From Lophium mytilinum (taxonomy: Eukaryota > Ascomycota > Dothideomycetes > Mytilinidiales > Mytilinidiaceae): a stretch of 64,000 nucleotides of DNA. Of this stretch, positions 35,815 to 46,611 are shown one piece after another; position 1 is the first letter of the stretch; every line of letters begins with the position of its first letter. The stretch spans positions 136,908 to 200,907 of the forward strand of contig MU004194.1 of the NCBI GenBank assembly GCA_010093605.1. The letters are read 5' to 3'. The position numbers and the translations under genes are program-made. The notes under the pieces were generated by a model that was given only the letters and a program-made list of their open reading frames with translations, did no database searches and was not told the DNA's origin.

Positions 35815-38181
35815 TCAATTCTTCTCTTCCGAGAATCCTTGGATGTTGATCTGCGATCCTTCGTCTTCCTTCCAGGATCCTGGATGCTCTAGTTTTGAAC
35901 GTAAGCTAGAGCTCTCTGCAGGGTCATGGTCAGGCGTTTCCGCGGGCACTGCCTCTTCTAGGTTTGACTGCGAGTCGGCGCTAGAATCAGCGACCGGGTG
36001 GTCGCGGGCCACGGCTGCTGATGGCGCGTGCGATGCTGGAAGAACGGCGGCTGTCTCAGATGAGGGCGATCGCTCGTCCAAACCGTCAGCCGGGGTGGCG
36101 ATCGGTGGGGCTATTGAAACCGAGCTATCCTCCGCGGCAAGTATTGACGAGGCGGCAGAAGAGCTGGGTGTGGGTTTTGGAGTCGGTGAAGAGTTGACTA
36201 GCGGCATCATAGACGCGTCCTGAGAGGCGAGCTGCGTGACGATGGATGTGGCGGTGACGATGACGGAGCTGGCGGCACATTCCTGGGGTGGGGCTGAGAG
36301 TATGAGGCCGGGGATGTCGCCTGGGATGAGCGTTTGGGGTGGTTTGTGAAGTTGGAGGGAGAGGAAGATGACGAAGGCGGAGAGGAACGCGATGGCGATG
36401 TTGCGTTGGTCACTGACCATAAGGTAGATGTAGTTCTTCAGGAGAGTAGAGAGCGGGATCTCCTCTATGGCTTGGCGAGAGGAGGATGATGTTGGTCGTT
36501 TGCTGCGGGATCGAGGCCGTTCTGGATGTTCGGTATCTAGAGCAATTAGAATAGAAGCTTGTGTCCTCGCTTCAGCTTCGATTCGTAACTGCTCCGCAAA
36601 TGCAGAGGCTTGTGCTTCTTTCTCTGCCTCGAGCTGTCTCTTCTCTTCGGCGAGTGCTTCTTTCTCCGCTTCGATTTGCCTCTTCTCCTCAGCGAGTGCT
36701 TCAACCTTCCTATTCTCCTCGGCAGCTGAAGCTACCTCAAGCTTCCTCTTTTCTTCAGCCAGTGCTTCTTTCTCCGCTTCGATTTGCCTCTTCTCTTCAG
36801 CGAGTGCGTTAACTTTCCTGGTCTCCTCCGCAATGGAAGCTGCCCTCGCTTCGATTTGCCTTTGCTCCTCAGCGAGTGCTTCAACTTTCCTCTTCTCCTC
36901 CGCAGCAATTGAAGCTGCCTCAGCTTCGATCAGTTCTTTTTCCTCAAGAAGCGCTTCAGCTTTCCTCAATTCTTCAAATTCTTGAATTCTTTTGCGCTCC
37001 AAGAGCTCCTCTTGTTCTTCCTCCTTCTGTCGCTGTTCGAGCGCCTTGCGAATATCTTCTGGAATCCATGGCGAGATCTCAACATCAACCCTCTCCATCT
37101 CCCTCCAAGCAGCTCCCCAAGCACCAGCTCTCATCAAACCATTAGCCGCGTAAATCTTGATATTCCACTTCTTCGACCCACTCCCAGCCCCCTTCCCAGG
37201 CTTCCTAATCGGACGGTGACAATCCGTGCAGACGCTCGAAGCATCATCGCACTCAAACACTTCTTCATCTTCGCCCGTTATCGTACCCCCACTCATTCTA
37301 CTCCCCCTCCCCTCATCCTCCTCGTCACTAACATCACTCTCCTCCGCCTCCTCCCCACCCGTGAAATGCCCACACTTCAACAACCTCGGCATCTTCAACT
37401 CCAAACTCTCCAATAGTCGCTCCTCCAGCAGATCATACTCCTCATTCGGATGCGGAATCAGCAGCCCCCGCTGCATCAGCACCGAGTCCGCAAACCGCTC
37501 CTCCAGCAGCCGGTAATTCTCCCCCAGCCACGCCGGCGCCATGGCCGCCAGCACGCCCGGCGAGTACACGTGCGCGAGCGGCAATAGCGTCACATGCAAC
37601 AAGATGAGCGGGTGGAACTGCGGAGGCGGTGGTTGCACCTGCACCAGCTGTTTCGACGGTGTCGGCGTTTGCCCTGGCTTTAGGCTCTGCGAGCGCACAG
37701 AGTGCCGGCTAGGCGTCTCGGACCGCCGCGACGGGGTGGAGAGCTTGTACGCGCCCTTGGTGCCGGCCGCGCGCGGGGCGGAGTAGGTCGGCTCGAAGGG
37801 CGGTGGGGAGGCCATTTGCAGCGCGCGCACTGAGGAGGGGTTGCGGAAGAGCGCGCGCTCTTTCATGGGGGTGTAGTGCATCTCGTTGGGCGTGTGGCGG
37901 GAGGTTATGGAGAGCTCGGAGGGGAGGTCGGAGATGAGGCTTGTGGTTGTGAGGGCGGAGACGCGGCGGGAGCGGGTGGTGGAGGTGGAGAAGGCATCGG
38001 AGTTGTCGAGGTGTGGTTCGATGCTTTCGAGGGGGTCGTCGGGGGAGGGGAGAGAGCTGGTTTCTGAGCTGAAGGAGGTGTCGGCGTCGTAGGAGGAGAG
38101 GGGGCTGCTGAGGGAGTGCTCGGTATCTTCGTAGATGGAGAAGCCGGGGCCAGGGGGTGGGGAGGTGTGGATTGTCGTCAT
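35815..38181 (-). CDS. Coiled-coil single-pass membrane protein ('pathway-specific nitrogen regulator' family)
   Basis: One exon, 788 residues. Residues 1-190 are disordered and Ser/Pro/Thr-rich. Residues about 200-290 hold the most conserved part (FHPLILLHVTLLPL, ENYRLLEERFADSVL, EEYDLLEERLLESLELK, LLKCGHF). A Cys-pair segment (CDDASSVCTDCHRPI) and a KKWNIKIYAANGLMRAGAW block follow. About residues 384-547 form a long charged coiled coil with tandem copies of ALAEEKRQIEAEKE. One membrane segment lies near residues 592-612 (IAIAFLSAFVIFLSLQL), then a Ser/Ala/Pro-rich tail. Relatives in filamentous ascomycetes are often annotated as a nitrogen regulator; I know of no firm experimental basis for that, and the coiled coil plus membrane anchor would equally fit a tether or trafficking protein. 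No DNA-binding domain is seen. Confidence 0.75.
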   Translation of the reverse strand: MTTIHTSPPPGPGFSIYEDTEHSLSSPLSSYDADTSFSSETSSLPSPDDPLESIEPHLDNSDAFSTSTTRSRRVSALTTTSLISDLPSELSITSRHTPNEMHYTPMKERALFRNPSSVRALQMASPPPFEPTYSAPRAAGTKGAYKLSTPSRRSETPSRHSVRSQSLKPGQTPTPSKQLVQVQPPPPQFHPLILLHVTLLPLAHVYSPGVLAAMAPAWLGENYRLLEERFADSVLMQRGLLIPHPNEEYDLLEERLLESLELKMPRLLKCGHFTGGEEAEESDVSDEEDEGRGSRMSGGTITGEDEEVFECDDASSVCTDCHRPIRKPGKGAGSGSKKWNIKIYAANGLMRAGAWGAAWREMERVDVEISPWIPEDIRKALEQRQKEEEQEELLERKRIQEFEELRKAEALLEEKELIEAEAASIAAEEKRKVEALAEEQRQIEARAASIAEETRKVNALAEEKRQIEAEKEALAEEKRKLEVASAAEENRKVEALAEEKRQIEAEKEALAEEKRQLEAEKEAQASAFAEQLRIEAEARTQASILIALDTEHPERPRSRSKRPTSSSSRQAIEEIPLSTLLKNYIYLMVSDQRNIAIAFLSAFVIFLSLQLHKPPQTLIPGDIPGLILSAPPQECAASSVIVTATSIVTQLASQDASMMPLVNSSPTPKPTPSSSAASSILAAEDSSVSIAPPIATPADGLDERSPSSETAAVLPASHAPSAAVARDHPVADSSADSQSNLEEAVPAETPDHDPAESSSLRSKLEHPGSWKEDEGSQINIQGFSEEKN
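36600..36960 (-). repeat. In-frame 42-nt-type tandem repeats coding the coiled coil
   Basis: The DNA repeats variants of a roughly 42-nt unit that encodes ALAEEKRQIEAEKE or shortened forms of it, several times in a row. Copies near 36650-36690 and 36755-36800 are nearly identical. Unit number is likely to vary between strains. Confidence 0.7.
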
Positions 38182-38610
38182 GTTGGGTTGGGTGTAGTAC
38201 TGGGGGTGCCGCTGTGGGCGGATTTTGGAGGGTTTTGTGGTTCTGGTTTTTGAGGTCTATCGATCGTAGTATTGGGGTATTTGGAGCCGTAAGAGAGGGG
38301 TTCTGGAAGTGTTGGGATTATAGCGGTGAGAGGAAGATGCGTTGGCGATATTAGCGGTGGAGGTGTGTTATTGATCGGCCGTTGACGGGGCAACCATGTT
38401 TCTATCACGACTTCTCAAATCTTGATGCGCCTATATCGCATTCCAGACAAACACCATCGTTGACTTCGTTAAGAGTATCACAATTAAACCATCGTATGTC
38501 AAAAATAGCATCGTCTTTTGATTGTTTGAATGCAAATTGATTCTCAGAACGACCATGGTCTTTCATTGTCTATACAGACATATTCTATCCTACATCTTCT
38601 CCAGCTTTCA
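38182..38610. other. Short intergenic spacer
   Basis: Promoter of the coiled-coil gene (minus strand, left) and 3' flank of the NTF2-like gene. No gene seen. Confidence 0.4.
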
Positions 38611-39328
38611 TCAGTTCGTAAAATCCTGCTTTGGCGCGTCCGCAGTTCCAGACCCATACTTCCTTACATGTTCCTTATTGGCGCTCTTATCCGCCGCAAA
38701 CTGCTCCACCTCCGGACTATCCATATGCTTCGCAACCTGATCCGCCTGCCACTTCTTGAACGAGAACCCAAGCCCCTCATGCGAGTAGTCCTTATCATTC
38801 GCCTGATCCTTGTGGTACTTGATCTGCATAAACTCCTTATCCACAGTATCCGGATCCAACGAAAGCGACACAAGACCCGTGATCATCGCGGTCTTGGGGA
38901 TGATCTTGAACGTCCAGGCTGTTACATTATTAGCGCTCCGTCTAACGAGATTTTCAGGTAGGGGCCTTACATTGCTTGTTCTTAAACTGAATCATCTCGT
39001 TATCGTTTCTTATAACCTGATACCCGTGGTTGGTGCTGTCCTTGAACAGCTTCGGCAGCGCAAACCACTGTCCCGCCATCTTATACCGATCGTTCGCGTA
39101 CACGAACTGGTCGTCATACACGCAATCAGGAGTGTAGCGCTTCACCCTCTCAACAGTAGGCTCGCAGCTGTACAGCGCGATGATATCATCCACAAGCCGC
39201 TGTCTTTGCGGGTTGAGTGGAAGGCTCTTCGATGGATCGGGCGTGTAGTCCTCGCTTGTAGCCGTCTGACGCGGCTCGAAATGCTCGCCGGGTTTCTCCG
39301 ACGTGGTTGGGAAATTGGAGGAAGACAT
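38611..39328 (-). CDS. NTF2/SnoaL-like fold protein
   Basis: Two exons (38971-39328 and 38611-38918, intron 52 nt with GTAAGG donor) give 221 residues. After a polar N-terminus comes RQRLVDDIIALYSCEPTVER and YTPDCVYDDQFVYANDRYKM, typical of the SnoaL-like cone fold (helix followed by a 'D-x-F' strand). Then GQWFALPKLFKDSTNHGYQV, a central strand across the intron (QFKNKQSWTFKIIPKTA), and LSLDPDTVDKEFMQIKYHKDQ. The C-terminal 60 residues are charged and probably extended. Fungal members have no assigned substrate. An in-frame ATG-less extension runs to 39493 and could add a mitochondrial-type leader, but the ATG at 39326-39328 is preferred. Confidence 0.7.
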
Positions 39329-40554
39329 ATTTGCTCTTTGTTCAGCAGCGTTTAGCTGCTGCGTAAAGTTTCTTTGGGGGTGTATGAGTGCAGACTTGTT
39401 GAAGTATTTCGAAAAGCCGTGGGTGATTAGGTGCGAGCGGGTTGGGATATTCATCGATTTTGGATTCGAGCCTACGTCTGAGGTTGGATTCATTCATATA
39501 TATGTTTATGTGGCTGTGGTCGGATTGGGGTTTAGTGACGCACTCGATGATGGTCAGGTTCAGAATACAGCAATAACTGGAAGCATTAAAGTCGATTAAC
39601 GGTTTTTTGAGTAATAAATACGTCATGCAAGGTCAAATTATGCCACTCCCGAGCTCTCCGCAGCTTTTCGAGTCGTGGAGACCCTGTGGAGTAAGTGGAC
39701 GAAATGGATGACGCAAACGTATGTGGAGCTTCACTGATCTCTTAAAACACGACCGAACCTCTTCCAAACCAGGGGAAACTTCGGCCTTATACTAAGAAAC
39801 CTATACATCCACAAACATTATCATTTATCGTCTAGTGTGTTGTTGAGAAAGTTGTTACTATCCCTGTAGTATTCTTCCACGATCACGTGACAAGAAGCTC
39901 CCTTACCACGCCATTAACCGAAGTAATGTAGACACGCACTAGGTGGGCTAACGTATAACCTGAGCTGGAAGATTCGTAGGGACCTAAGTAACGTTAGATT
40001 CTCTGTATAGTAGAGAGATGGCACAAAGGGAAGATAGTGAAGTTTATTCGCTCTTACTTTACAACTCATGTCGAACACAGGAAACTAGATCCTAAAAGTT
40101 CATCTCTAGTTTAATTCTACCACTAATATCTACCAATTCATCACTACTAAAATGGACTCGTCCGGATCCCTTGAACTGAAGCCTAATTCACGACCTCTGG
40201 GTATTCAGTAATGCTTTACCCGTGGATTGCAAGTCCCTAGGAATTATGTCAATACTTCGACCGCAGTAAGCCCCTGAAGCCACGTTCGCGTGCTCTACGC
40301 TTTGAAAATTCCAATGCTAGAGAACGTTCACGACTTGCTCAAATAGACCACGCGTCACGTGATGCTATAACACTGGCACCATTGGTTTCTGATCCAAGGG
40401 TAAGTTTGATCTTAAGCGATCATCGGCCATTCTTCACTTTCGGAGGGTATCTGATGCAATTTAGTGCAAACCAAACCGCCCAGTCGCCATCCAGGAGTCC
40501 CATCCAGGAGTCCCAAACGCCACCAACTCCATGCCATGCCAACCCAGCCAAGAC
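39329..40554. other. Intergenic 1.2 kb with two TCACGTGA sites
   Basis: Promoter of the NTF2-like gene and 3' flank of the amylase gene. Moderately AT-rich in the middle. Contains TCACGTGA at 39883-39890 and 40355-40362, and a direct duplication of CATCCAGGAGTCC at 40488-40513. No gene seen. Confidence 0.45.
39883..39890. promoter_or_regulatory. TCACGTGA E-box-type site
   Basis: Cbf1/bHLH-type octamer about 560 bp upstream of the NTF2-like gene's start. A second copy lies at 40355-40362. Binding is inferred from sequence only. Confidence 0.3.
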
Positions 40555-42330
40555 CTACTCATTATAGATGTTGGAGTCGAAGTTCATGGGGAACTTGTCC
40601 CGTCCCTCCGCCTCCTTGTTCACCCAGATAGAGACGCTGATTCCCGCGCACGGGAACATGCCGTATCCCTCATCATCGATGGTAACCTCCTTCTTCTCCC
40701 ACTCCAGCAAATCAGTCCACACCTCTCCCTTGTGCATGTCGCCGACCGCCATGCGGATCTGGTTCGGCCCTGTGTTCGACATCACGCAGGCCAGGCCGAA
40801 CGGCTTGTCCCACGTCCCGCGGCGCACCCAGCCGATGCAGTTCGCGTCGTTCCAGTAGTCCTCTAGGTCGCCGTAGGCGTAGAGCTTGCGCGCGAGAATC
40901 ATGTCCGCGAGCTTGTTGCCGCAGGATGGTGGCTCGGGGTGCTCGCCTTTCATGCCGTAGAGGTCGCCGTAGAAGGGGCAGGGGTACCCGTCCTTGCGGA
41001 GGAGGGTCAGGCAGTAGGCGAGGGGCTTGAAGTAGCCTTCGACGGGGGTGGCGACGGTCTGGCCGGGCTGGGTGTCGTGGTTCATGACGACGGTCTGGAT
41101 ATCAAATTAATTGAGGAAGTGTCAGAGGGGTGAGGAGAACCTACGACTGAGTTGACAGGCTGGGACTGGACGAGGGCGCCGTCGAAGATTTTGCGGAGGT
41201 CGGCGCCCTCGGAGGTGGAGGCTCGAGAGAAATTGTAGAGGAGGGGCGAGTCGTAGAGGGAGAATTTGTGGTCCATCTTCTCGAGCCATTTGGACATTTC
41301 CTCCGTATCGCCGGTCCAGAACTCGCCGACGACAAACATGTCGTTACCGCACTGTTCGCGGAGAGTCTCGATCCATTCGCCGGTGAATCGTTCGGAGAAG
41401 TGTTGGACGGCGTCGAGCCGGAATCCTTTCAGGCCAATCTCTTTGGTGACCCAGACGCCCCATTTCTGTGCGTGTTAGCTTGAAATCATCTTGTTGGTGC
41501 TATATAGTCTACCTTGACGTCCTCTTGGACCTCTGGATGCGAGTAGTCCAGATCGGCAAACATCATGTAATCTGCATTGCCCTGCTCGTCGCTCACGGAT
41601 TCGGACCATCCTTTATTGTCTCCGAGGATCTTGTAGATGGCCTTCTTGTCATTTGCCGCATTGTAGTCGGTGCCCGAGAAATGGTACCTGATACTGGTTA
41701 GATGTCTTTCTTTGGAAGTTTCACTCAAGGAGCATTTACCAGTGGTATTTCTGAGCACTATACTTGTCCCCTCGGCCTGGGAAGTCGAATCCAAGCCAGC
41801 CCTCGATCTCGTACGGCTCTCCGACTTCTTTAGTCCGATCTGAGCAGCGTGAGCTTAGTTTCCCCATTGAAGTAGGTCGCACATACCATTCTCGTCCACC
41901 TCAATGACTCGACACTTCTCAGTGTGATCCGCGGCCGCTTTGTGATTGAGCACAGCGTCCCAATACAGGCCTATGCCATGCTCCTTCGCCAGCTTCGACA
42001 GCTCCAGCAGCTCCTCTTTTGTACCCCACTTCGTCGCCTTGCCCCCTTTCTGGTCGAATTCTCCGACATCATAAAGGTCGTAGACGTCGTATCCGTTGCC
42101 GTTGGGGCTGCTAGCCTTGCAGGCGGGAGGCAGCCAGATGCTGCCGATGCCGGCAGCCGCGAGCTTGGGAATGGCGCCGATCAGACGCTGCCAGTGCTTC
42201 CCGTCGGCTGGGACGTTCCACTCGAAGCCTTGGAACATGGTGTTGTTCCCCGGCGTGGGCTTCTGCTCTTCCGGGTGTCAACATCTTCAGGGCATGCGCG
42301 GTGAAATTCCTGTTTACCTATCTCGCCCAT
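40555..42330 (-). CDS. Intracellular alpha-amylase, glycoside hydrolase family 13
   Basis: Six exons (42318-42330, 41887-42267, 41740-41839, 41513-41687, 41145-41465, 40555-41094; introns 47-52 nt) give 509 residues. The first exon is 13 nt. There is no signal peptide: MGEIEQKPTPGNNT leads directly into MFQGFEWNVPADGKHW. GH13 hallmarks are intact: conserved region I (DAVLNHKAAAD), region II with the nucleophile Asp (GFRLDAVQHF), region III with the acid/base Glu (FVVGEFWTGD) and region IV (VMNHDTQPGQ). The catalytic barrel is followed by a C-terminal beta domain. The sequence resembles the bacterial-type cytoplasmic alpha-amylases of filamentous fungi (subfamily GH13_5), which hydrolyse alpha-1,4-glucan inside the cell and have been linked to wall alpha-glucan synthesis. 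All three catalytic residues are present. Confidence 0.92.
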
Positions 42331-43148
42331 CTTGAACAGCTGATAACTGGAGCTTAGAGAAATGTAAAGTGAAAGAAAGCAGTGAGGAAGACTGTAAGTC
42401 TGTCTCTAGGGTATCACAGAAAGAGGTTAGATGTAGTGGTGAGACGAAGTGATGAAGTGAAGTGGGTAACGTTATGTATTTACAAAAATCCTTAGCCTTC
42501 CGTCATAAGCAGGGCCCCACGGGACGGGCCAACTCTGCGGCCCACATGCTGCCCCTCCAAAAGCCACACGAATATCTCCCGCAACCCCTGGAGCCTAGTA
42601 ATCGTCGAGCCAACGGTTGAAGCGCGATAGAGAAAACGTGGGTGAAAGCCGATAAGCCATGTGCGGTGACGTAGAACAGGTCCCTTAGTTCCCAACGGCT
42701 GGAAGCGAAAACGTGCGTTCCAAGTTTTGGGTATGCAAAACCAGGAATATCCACGGCAGGAATTCTGTATTCTTGGCGTGTTGTTGAAAGCGTGTGCTAC
42801 GAGGGTACCGTCAACTTGGACTCGAAAGGCATGGGAGACAGTGCACGCAGATCATTGACTGGATGGGATTGGCAGAAAAGCCATAAAGTGCACGTTCCTC
42901 CACAGATCTTCAAGCTTGAAGCCGTACTGCACTCCTATAAAGTGGGTAGTATGAAGAGTATATCTAGTCCCTTGTTCCTTCACATCTTTCTGCATCTCAA
43001 GGCCTTAGAGTTCAATATGCTGGTGTTCATCCATTCGTAGAGCCTCAACTGTGCTAATGTAAGGAGTAAAATACGGTTAGCGTGAAGCTTGGACAGCCTG
43101 CTCACAACAACCACATCAACCTCATCTCTTACCACCAACAGAGGAAAT
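42331..43148. other. Divergent promoter region between amylase and F-box-like gene
   Basis: Holds the promoters of the two divergent genes. A TTG-initiated extension of the right-hand frame begins at 43089 but the first ATG is at 43149. No other gene or repeat noticed. Confidence 0.4.
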
Positions 43149-43901
43149 ATGTCCTCTCCTGACAAAACACGCACTCTATCCCTCACCCCCACAGACCCTT
43201 CAAAACCCAGCTTTGCCGACCTCCCCGGAGAGCTCCGTAATGCGGTCTACCACGCCATAACTGCCTCCATGCCCGTCCAGATCACTTTCATCGACGGCCA
43301 TGTGCACCGTATTCCACTGACAGGAATCCACCCCCTAATAGATCGCGAGCTTGGATCCATGTTTTTTTCGACCCCCAGAATCTTCCGATTCTGCTACGCC
43401 AATCCCCGTCACAGCCACGGCATCCCAGCCGCAGCCAAGTTCCTCAAAAGCTGGGCATGTCGCCTGATGCTACGGACAAAGTGCCCCCGGATTCTAGTAT
43501 CTCTCGAACTACCTTGGCCAAATGACATTGGCTACAACAGTCTCGTGGCAAAGCGGGCACAGTCGCATATCAAATGGGGCATAGAGCAGTATATCAATGA
43601 GGAGCATGTCCGATTGCGGGAAGGGGGCGAGGAGCGTGCGTGTCCGATTGCGAAGTGGAGGAGGAGGAAGCCCGTGTTTAAGAAGGTGCCCAAGAGCTTG
43701 TCAACGGTGTTCTGGAACTGTGGGGGCGAGGCGCTCTGTGAGGCGCTTTGGGCGGCGTTGCCGGAGTGGTCGGAGGAGCAGACTTTACATCTTGCGGTGG
43801 GGTTTAAGAGCTTTGAGCGGGAAGAGCTTGTGTTTACTGTGCAGCAAACGAGCATTCTTCGCCCTGGCTGCGGGTGGACACCACCATCCTGGGCTCAATA
43901 G
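43149..43901 (+). CDS. F-box-like/2EXR-type hypothetical protein
   Basis: Single exon, 250 residues, starting MSSPDKTRTLSLTPTD. The only recognisable motif is the N-terminal SFADLPGELRNAVYHAI, the 'LPxELRNxIY' helix common in a large, rapidly changing group of fungal proteins annotated F-box-like or 2EXR. Such an N-terminus can bind Skp1 or mediate other contacts, but the rest (a basic segment KWRRRKPVFKKVPK, then an acidic region and VGFKSFEREELVFTV) gives no function. The ATG at 43149 was chosen because the upstream frame lacks an ATG. Confidence 0.6.
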   Translation: MSSPDKTRTLSLTPTDPSKPSFADLPGELRNAVYHAITASMPVQITFIDGHVHRIPLTGIHPLIDRELGSMFFSTPRIFRFCYANPRHSHGIPAAAKFLKSWACRLMLRTKCPRILVSLELPWPNDIGYNSLVAKRAQSHIKWGIEQYINEEHVRLREGGEERACPIAKWRRRKPVFKKVPKSLSTVFWNCGGEALCEALWAALPEWSEEQTLHLAVGFKSFEREELVFTVQQTSILRPGCGWTPPSWAQ

Positions 43902-44248
43902 CAGACGTAGGTTGAGGCTATACATGCATCATGCAGGTATCATTAGATATATTATCTGATAGCTATACTCCACCTCGCCAAGCTCCAGCCAGAGACCAAA
44001 TTTATTTCCACGAACTCTCTTTTATTGATGTTGTTTCCGTCATCTGCCATTACTTCCGCTCAGGCCTGGTAGTCAAACTGTAGCCAGAGACTATGCCTAC
44101 GTCCACAGGTTCTCTCTTTATTGATATCGTTTCCAATATCTGCCATTACTTCCCCATATTCAGCTCGTCACAATGCACCGCTGAAGCCACCCAAGACCTC
44201 TTCATCGATATCATTTCCATCACTTGCCATTACTACCCTTCGAATCAT
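43902..44248. other. Convergent 3' spacer filled by decaying tandem repeat
   Basis: Short spacer between two converging genes, mostly occupied by the repeat listed next. Confidence 0.5.
43987..44230. repeat. Decaying tandem repeat, period about 95 bp
   Basis: Two full copies and one partial copy. AGCCAGAGAC recurs at 43987 and 44082. TTTATTGAT followed by ...TTTCC...TCTGCCATTACTTCC recurs at 44021 and 44117, with a diverged third copy near 44201 (CATCGATATCATTTCC, then CTTGCCATTACTACC). Copies differ by substitutions and a short deletion, so the array looks old. It ends about 20 bp after the transporter's stop. Confidence 0.75.
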
Positions 44249-45802
44249 CTAAATTCTTGACACCAACACCCACCCTGTGCTAGAAATCCTTGCCGCAATC
44301 AACACCAACCCGCTCACTACAAGGGCCGAGGCGCTCCACATCTGCGCGTACAAATAGCTACCCCCATGCGCCTGAATCAAAGCTCCAGCCAGCGGTGGCC
44401 CCGTCAACGACGCAACCCCCACAAAGCTAAAACACATCCCCATCCTCGCGCCAGCCTTCGACATATCCTTCGTCAACGAGCTCAGCGCGCCTGGGAAGAG
44501 GCCCTGGAAGCCCGCAATGAGAAGACCGTAGAGGGAGGCGAACACGTACAGCGCGGCCTCAGTGCGGACTGCTGCCCAACAGTAGATGAGAATGGCGCCG
44601 ATAAATGGGAAAGGGATGATCGTATTCAGTGGGCCGAAGTTGCGATCCGCGAAGTAGGCTGGAATGACGCGGCCGAAGAGGCCGAGGCCGTTCATTAGAA
44701 GGAGCATGTTGACGGAGGTGGAGTACGATACGCCTATTACGTCGATGCCGTACGAGCCAACCTAGCATGAAGTCAGCGTCACATTTCTCCAGTTGAACGC
44801 AGCATGGATGATACACGTGATCAAGAAGTCGCTTACATAGTAAAAAACGTAGAACTGGCCCCATATACCCAAGAACATCGCAACACAATACAGGGAGTAC
44901 GTCGACTCGCGAAACGCAGAGAAGTCGATCAGCGGACCGCTCTTCTGTGGCGGTAATCGCGGTCTCAGCAACGCCGTCGTGAGACACCCGATGGCCACCA
45001 TAATGAGCCCCATGACTCTAAGCACCCAGGCAAAGCCAATCTTTGGAAGCAGTTGCCGCACTATGGTCGGATATATCATGCCTCCAGTCGCAGACCCGGA
45101 CACCACAACCGCCACAGCCAAGATGCGATTTTTCTGGAAGTAGGTCGTGACGAGCGACACGGCCGGGCAGAACTGCATCCCGCACCCGATACCCGTGACA
45201 ACGCCTTGAGCAAGGAAAAGCTGCCAGTACTGCGTGCATAGGGAGGTCATGAAGACGCCGAACAATTCGATGAGCAGGCCGCCTATGAAGACGTGGTAGA
45301 AGTACCCAGCGTCCAGCGCGCGTCCTGAGACGGCACCTACGAAGAAGTGGCCCAGGGTTTGAACGCTGCCAATCCACGATACGGCTGATGGTGCTAGGCC
45401 TAACTCTGAGGTGTAGTAGGCCTGGAACACGCCAAACGAAGTGATTACCCCCCAGGTGTTGAAAACTACCAGGTGGCCCATGCATGCTTGCGTCCACGCT
45501 TTCAGTCCGCCGTCGGGGGGAGGCCCGGGGTCTTTCATGGACGCATTTGAGCGCGTGGTTAGGATCTTGCTGATCACACCAGCTGTGGTCTCGTTTTTCA
45601 ATATGGTAGTGTGGCGACTCTGTGTTCGTACAGCTTGGATCTCCTCATCGTCGGGGTCGGAGACATATTCTTCCTCATCGCCGCTTCGATGGCTTCCAGC
45701 TACAGATAGTGAAGCTTCGTATTTCTTCTTCTCCGAAATCGGACCAGCTACGTATGTAGAGCTTTCGTACTTCTTGTCGGGAATGGGGAGAGGGATGGAC
45801 AT
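44249..45802 (-). CDS. MFS monocarboxylate-type transporter
   Basis: Two exons (44837-45802, 44249-44761, intron 75 nt) give 492 residues. A cytosolic N-terminus of about 100 residues ends in the MCT-family signature PPPDGGLKAWTQ, which leads into helix 1 (LVVFNTWGVITSFGVFQAYY). The other helices follow in order (SAVSWIGSVQTLGHFFVGAV, FLAQGVVTGIGCGMQFCPAV, VVVSGSATGGMIYPTIV, then six more after the central loop LLRPRLPPQKSGPLIDF). Fungal relatives (Mch family, Esb6) take up riboflavin, carboxylates or unknown substrates; the substrate here cannot be read from sequence. Twelve helices are present and nothing is broken. Confidence 0.88.
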
Positions 45803-46611
45803 TGCGAGGAAATACTGTGGGAATGTTTATTGGGGGCCATTGACATTTGCAGACAGATCAGAGTAGGCTGTGTGATAATTGACGAATTCGAAGGACGGGA
45901 AAACGACAAGTCAAGGTCCATAGGTTAATGCATGTGTGAAGGAAGGATCTCAAAATTTGACCGTGCGGGTGTCGTGAGAAGTACCTCTACGCCGATAGTG
46001 GGGGAGCGAAGCTTCGGAGTCATCCGTTATCCTTAGAGCGCTGCGTTAGCTCGCAGCATATAACATTAGCGGTGGGGTTGCGGCTTGTTGAGAGTCTTCT
46101 TATGGGTTGTTGAAGCCAGCATAGCCGTGCTACCCGTTCGGGGAGAAGGCCGCGATCGGAGTATTCAGTCCGTTAGAAAAGAGTAGCCCAACAACCCTCA
46201 ATATTGGTCTGGTATACGTGAGCATCTGCACCCCTCCATACCTAAACATGCGTGATAGTACAACGGTAATTGCCTGTTGTTTCTTCAAAAAAGCATTGAG
46301 GGCTCAGGCTCTAGAGTCTTACAATAAACAAAATGCGCCTCTTAAGGGTGAATACGATAGGACTCTAGTGCTATTAGCACTGTGTTTGGGAATGTGAATC
46401 TATTTGTGAAAACGAAGATATGGTCTTAGAGCTCATGGGGAACATGCTTGTACAGTAAAATTCTGAGATATCGGACCATAAGTTCTTTGGTCAGCGGCGT
46501 CCGCTTGTTCATCCAAACTCTCTGCCTCTTCTTCCACAATGCTGGCTATATTGGACGACTTTGACTGTCTATCAGTGACTAAAGACAGCTTTCCTAAGGT
46601 TCTCAGTCCAC
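45803..46611. other. Intergenic 0.8 kb
   Basis: Promoter of the transporter (minus strand) and 3' flank of the histidine-motif ectoprotein. No gene seen. Confidence 0.4.

Noticed and set aside
43089-43148. N-terminal extension of the F-box-like protein
   Set aside because: The extension starts with TTG; the first ATG in frame is at 43149.
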